Of a stretch of 6,669 bases of DNA, positions 4,950-6,669 are shown piece by piece. The stretch covers positions 1-6,669 of the forward strand of contig JAEZFY010000336.1 in the NCBI GenBank assembly GCA_023417265.1. Direction: 5' to 3'. Position 1 is the first letter of the stretch; each line of letters begins with the position of its first letter. Source of the DNA: Actinomycetes bacterium (GTDB lineage Bacteria; Actinomycetota; Acidimicrobiia; Acidimicrobiales; Ilumatobacteraceae). The position numbers and the translations under genes are program-made. Under the pieces are notes generated by a model that made no database searches, was not told where the DNA came from, and was given only the letters and a program-made list of their open reading frames with translations.

Positions 4950-6668
4950 CTAACCGGCGGTGCCGCCGGCAGCCGCGGGGTCGCGGTAGTCGATCGGCTC
5001 GAGGCCCCACCCGGGCTCGGCTTCGGCCCACCGGCCGGGCGCGGCGACCGGCTGGTGGAGCGCCGCGCCGAGCGTGCGCGCCTCGATCAGCGCCGACAGC
5101 TCACTCACCTGATGGTCGCCGTAGGCGACGTGCAGCAGCGTCGGCACCGGGTCGACGCCGGGGTAGTTGTCGGCGGTGACGTGTTGCACGTAACCGGCGC
5201 CTTCGCCACGGTCCCACAGCATCTGCGTGAGCGAGATGATCAGCGTGCGATCGAACGGTTCGGGGTAGGCGGGCACCATCACCGCTTCGTAGTCGTCGAA
5301 GTCGACCGAGCGGGCGAGCAGCAGCGAATAGTTCATACCGGGCACGCCGAGCACCGCCCGGTCGATGTCGGGCGACACGGCGATCAGGGCGAGGCCCATG
5401 ATGCCGCCTTGGCTGTTGCCGTCGTAGTCGAGTTCGCTCGTATCGATCAGGGGCGTGCCGTCGGGCCGTTGGAACTCGGGCAGTGCGGCGAGGCCGTCGG
5501 GGTGCAGCATCAGGCGCCCGAGGAAGATCTGGTTGAGCACGCCTTGCTGGAGGCGATCGGCCATCGTGTCGAAGTTGGAGAACTCGCCGAGCGTGGCCGC
5601 CGCGTTGCCGATGTCGTCCTCGCTCATTCCGGCCCACTTCGTCGCGCAGTGGACGACGTTGTGCTCGTTCGACATCGCCCGCACGTTGCTGGCGTCGATC
5701 TCACGGTTGCGGCCGAGCAGCCCGTGGCCGTACTGCACGAGGTGCGCCGGCTCGCTGCCGTTGACCGTCGCCTCGGAGATGTTGCACAGGAACGGCGCTT
5801 CGAGCGTGGGGTGCTCGGGGTTGACGGTGGGCAGCGCGTCGGGGTTCTCGCCCGGGTCGGCGTCGTAGTGGAACGAGTTGCCCGGCCCGCCATCGCCGTT
5901 CAAGAAGTTGGGCACGGTGTAGGTGCCTTCGATACGGATCGCGATCGTCTCCGGCTGGTCGGGGTCGCCGGTGCGCGTGGCCCCGGTGACGGTGACCGCT
6001 GGGGCGGCGTCGCCGAGCTGCGTCAGGGCGGCGTCGCGGATCGCCAGCATGCGTCCGGCGATGCTGTCGCTGCTGGCCGTGGAGAAGCTCCACGCCAACT
6101 GCAGATCGGCCCGGTCGATGCCCGCCGCCGAGAGGGCGGCCAACGTGGCTTCCATCGCCGGGCGCCGGCCCTCGATCTCGCCGACCTCGGTGAGCAAGCC
6201 GTCGCGGTAGGCGCGGAACACCGCACCCGGTTCGAGCGCGGCTCCGTCGCTGCCGACCAGACCGCGCAGGGCCACCGCGTACGTGCGGCCTTCGGGCAGC
6301 GAGATCGCCGGTTGGATGACAAGCGTCGCCCCGTCCGGCGACGGCGACTTGACGTCGGGTTCGGCCCACAGCGCGATCCGTTCTCCGGAATCGACGTCGA
6401 TCAGCACGACGGTGGCGTCGTCGCCGAGCGACGCGCCGAGGTCGGTCCAGCTCGGCAGGTCGGACGCTTCGGCGTCGAGGCCGGGCACGAACGTGAGCAG
6501 GGTGGAGTTCGGGCTGAAGCCGTCGTTGCGGTTCCACTCGGCCATGTCGATCGCGACACCGCTGGCGTTCACCGGGGCGCCTTCGGCGGGGAAGTTCACG
6601 CGCCGGCCGGTGGTGGAGTAGTCGTCGGCGACGGTGAAGTGGTCGCTCGGATACGGCAGGTAGCAGTG
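4950..6668 (-). CDS. Alpha/beta-hydrolase-fold exported esterase/lipase-like protein (5' partial; interrupted by TAG)
   Basis: The frame is open to the right edge, so the true start and any signal peptide lie beyond 6669; the GTG at 6599-6597 is internal. There are 572 codons before TAG 4952-4950. The visible N-terminus (HCYLPYPSDHFTVAD, then RRVNFPAE and WNRNDGFSPNS) and the next ~100 residues, with LPEGRTYAVALRGLVGSDGAAL (about 6225-6300), resemble the Ig-like N-terminal modules of some bacterial lipases. The hydrolase core has YGHGLLG (5732-5712), a likely oxyanion-hole HG motif, and the nucleophile elbow GNSQGG with the Ser codon at 5414-5412. AYGDHQVS follows, with Asp and His codons at 5117-5112, candidates for the acid or base of the triad. 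The substrate is unknown; an ester is the reasonable guess. Cysteines in HCYLP, FLCN and VHCATKW fit an exported protein. The TAG probably removes the last 63 residues, described separately. The repeat protein lies directly downstream in the -1 frame. Confidence 0.8.
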   Translation of the reverse strand, partial: HCYLPYPSDHFTVADDYSTTGRRVNFPAEGAPVNASGVAIDMAEWNRNDGFSPNSTLLTFVPGLDAEASDLPSWTDLGASLGDDATVVLIDVDSGERIALWAEPDVKSPSPDGATLVIQPAISLPEGRTYAVALRGLVGSDGAALEPGAVFRAYRDGLLTEVGEIEGRRPAMEATLAALSAAGIDRADLQLAWSFSTASSDSIAGRMLAIRDAALTQLGDAAPAVTVTGATRTGDPDQPETIAIRIEGTYTVPNFLNGDGGPGNSFHYDADPGENPDALPTVNPEHPTLEAPFLCNISEATVNGSEPAHLVQYGHGLLGRNREIDASNVRAMSNEHNVVHCATKWAGMSEDDIGNAAATLGEFSNFDTMADRLQQGVLNQIFLGRLMLHPDGLAALPEFQRPDGTPLIDTSELDYDGNSQGGIMGLALIAVSPDIDRAVLGVPGMNYSLLLARSVDFDDYEAVMVPAYPEPFDRTLIISLTQMLWDRGEGAGYVQHVTADNYPGVDPVPTLLHVAYGDHQVSELSALIEARTLGAALHQPVAAPGRWAEAEPGWGLEPIDYRDPAAAGGTAG

Positions 6669-6669
6669 C

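Noticed and set aside
4950..4952. Pyrrolysine or other genetic-code reassignment of TAG
   Set aside because: A single TAG in one gene of a high-GC actinobacterial window gives no support for recoding, and no special downstream RNA element is evident. A point mutation or sequence error is simpler.
4798..5031. N-terminal extension of the repeat-protein frame to a start codon at 5031
   Set aside because: This part is the out-of-frame reading of the hydrolase C-terminus (Arg/Pro/Gly-rich, no motif), while the hydrolase frame gives sensible protein here.
1..6669. tRNA/rRNA genes, CRISPR arrays, insertion sequences, attachment sites
   Set aside because: None seen. The window is almost fully covered by the four coding frames, and the only short DNA repeat is the 15-bp unit at 2731-2782.

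Overview
The window is very GC-rich and densely coding, with strong G/C bias at third codon positions. The gene content (a DnaE2-type polymerase, an actinobacterial-type PIG-L deacetylase, and secreted-type repeats of the PAR..DTR / VVDVTGY kind) points to a high-GC actinobacterium. From memory of where that repeat is common, an Acidimicrobiia/Ilumatobacter-like organism is the best guess. This is an inference; there is no rRNA or other marker here.

Layout. Bases 3-2696 (+) hold the 3' five-sixths of an error-prone DNA polymerase III alpha subunit (DnaE2/ImuC); its PHP N-terminus lies outside the window. After a 41-base gap comes a 251-residue PIG-L/LmbE-type zinc deacetylase (2738-3493, +). 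Its first 45 bases are three tandem copies of a 15-bp unit, each copy carrying an in-frame ATG, and a TACGAT -10-like hexamer sits exactly where a leaderless transcript would need it. Convergent to it on the minus strand are two linked reading frames. One is a large secreted-type alpha/beta hydrolase whose start is beyond the right edge (6668 down to 4950). The other is a protein made of three ~125-residue beta-rich repeats (about 4797 down to 3553). A 59-base gap with GC-rich hairpins separates the convergent genes.

The most notable region is the hydrolase/repeat junction (about 4690-4955). The hydrolase frame is closed by a TAG at 4952-4950. The same frame then continues for 63 codons of protein-like sequence, ending in a Val-Asp-Val-Cys-Gly-Gly stretch and a TAA at 4760-4758. 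Directly after that the repeat domains begin in the -1 frame, with no convincing start codon, ribosome binding site or signal peptide. The simplest reading is one ancestral secreted protein (hydrolase plus three C-terminal repeats), or a tightly coupled gene pair, now split by one nonsense codon and one frame change. Sequencing error, real decay and recoding cannot be told apart from the sequence alone.

Functional links: the polymerase belongs to damage-induced translesion synthesis. The deacetylase removes an acyl group from an unknown N-acyl (often N-acetylglucosaminyl-type) substrate. The hydrolase and repeats look like cell-surface or exported material. Nothing visible ties the plus-strand pair to the minus-strand pair in one pathway.
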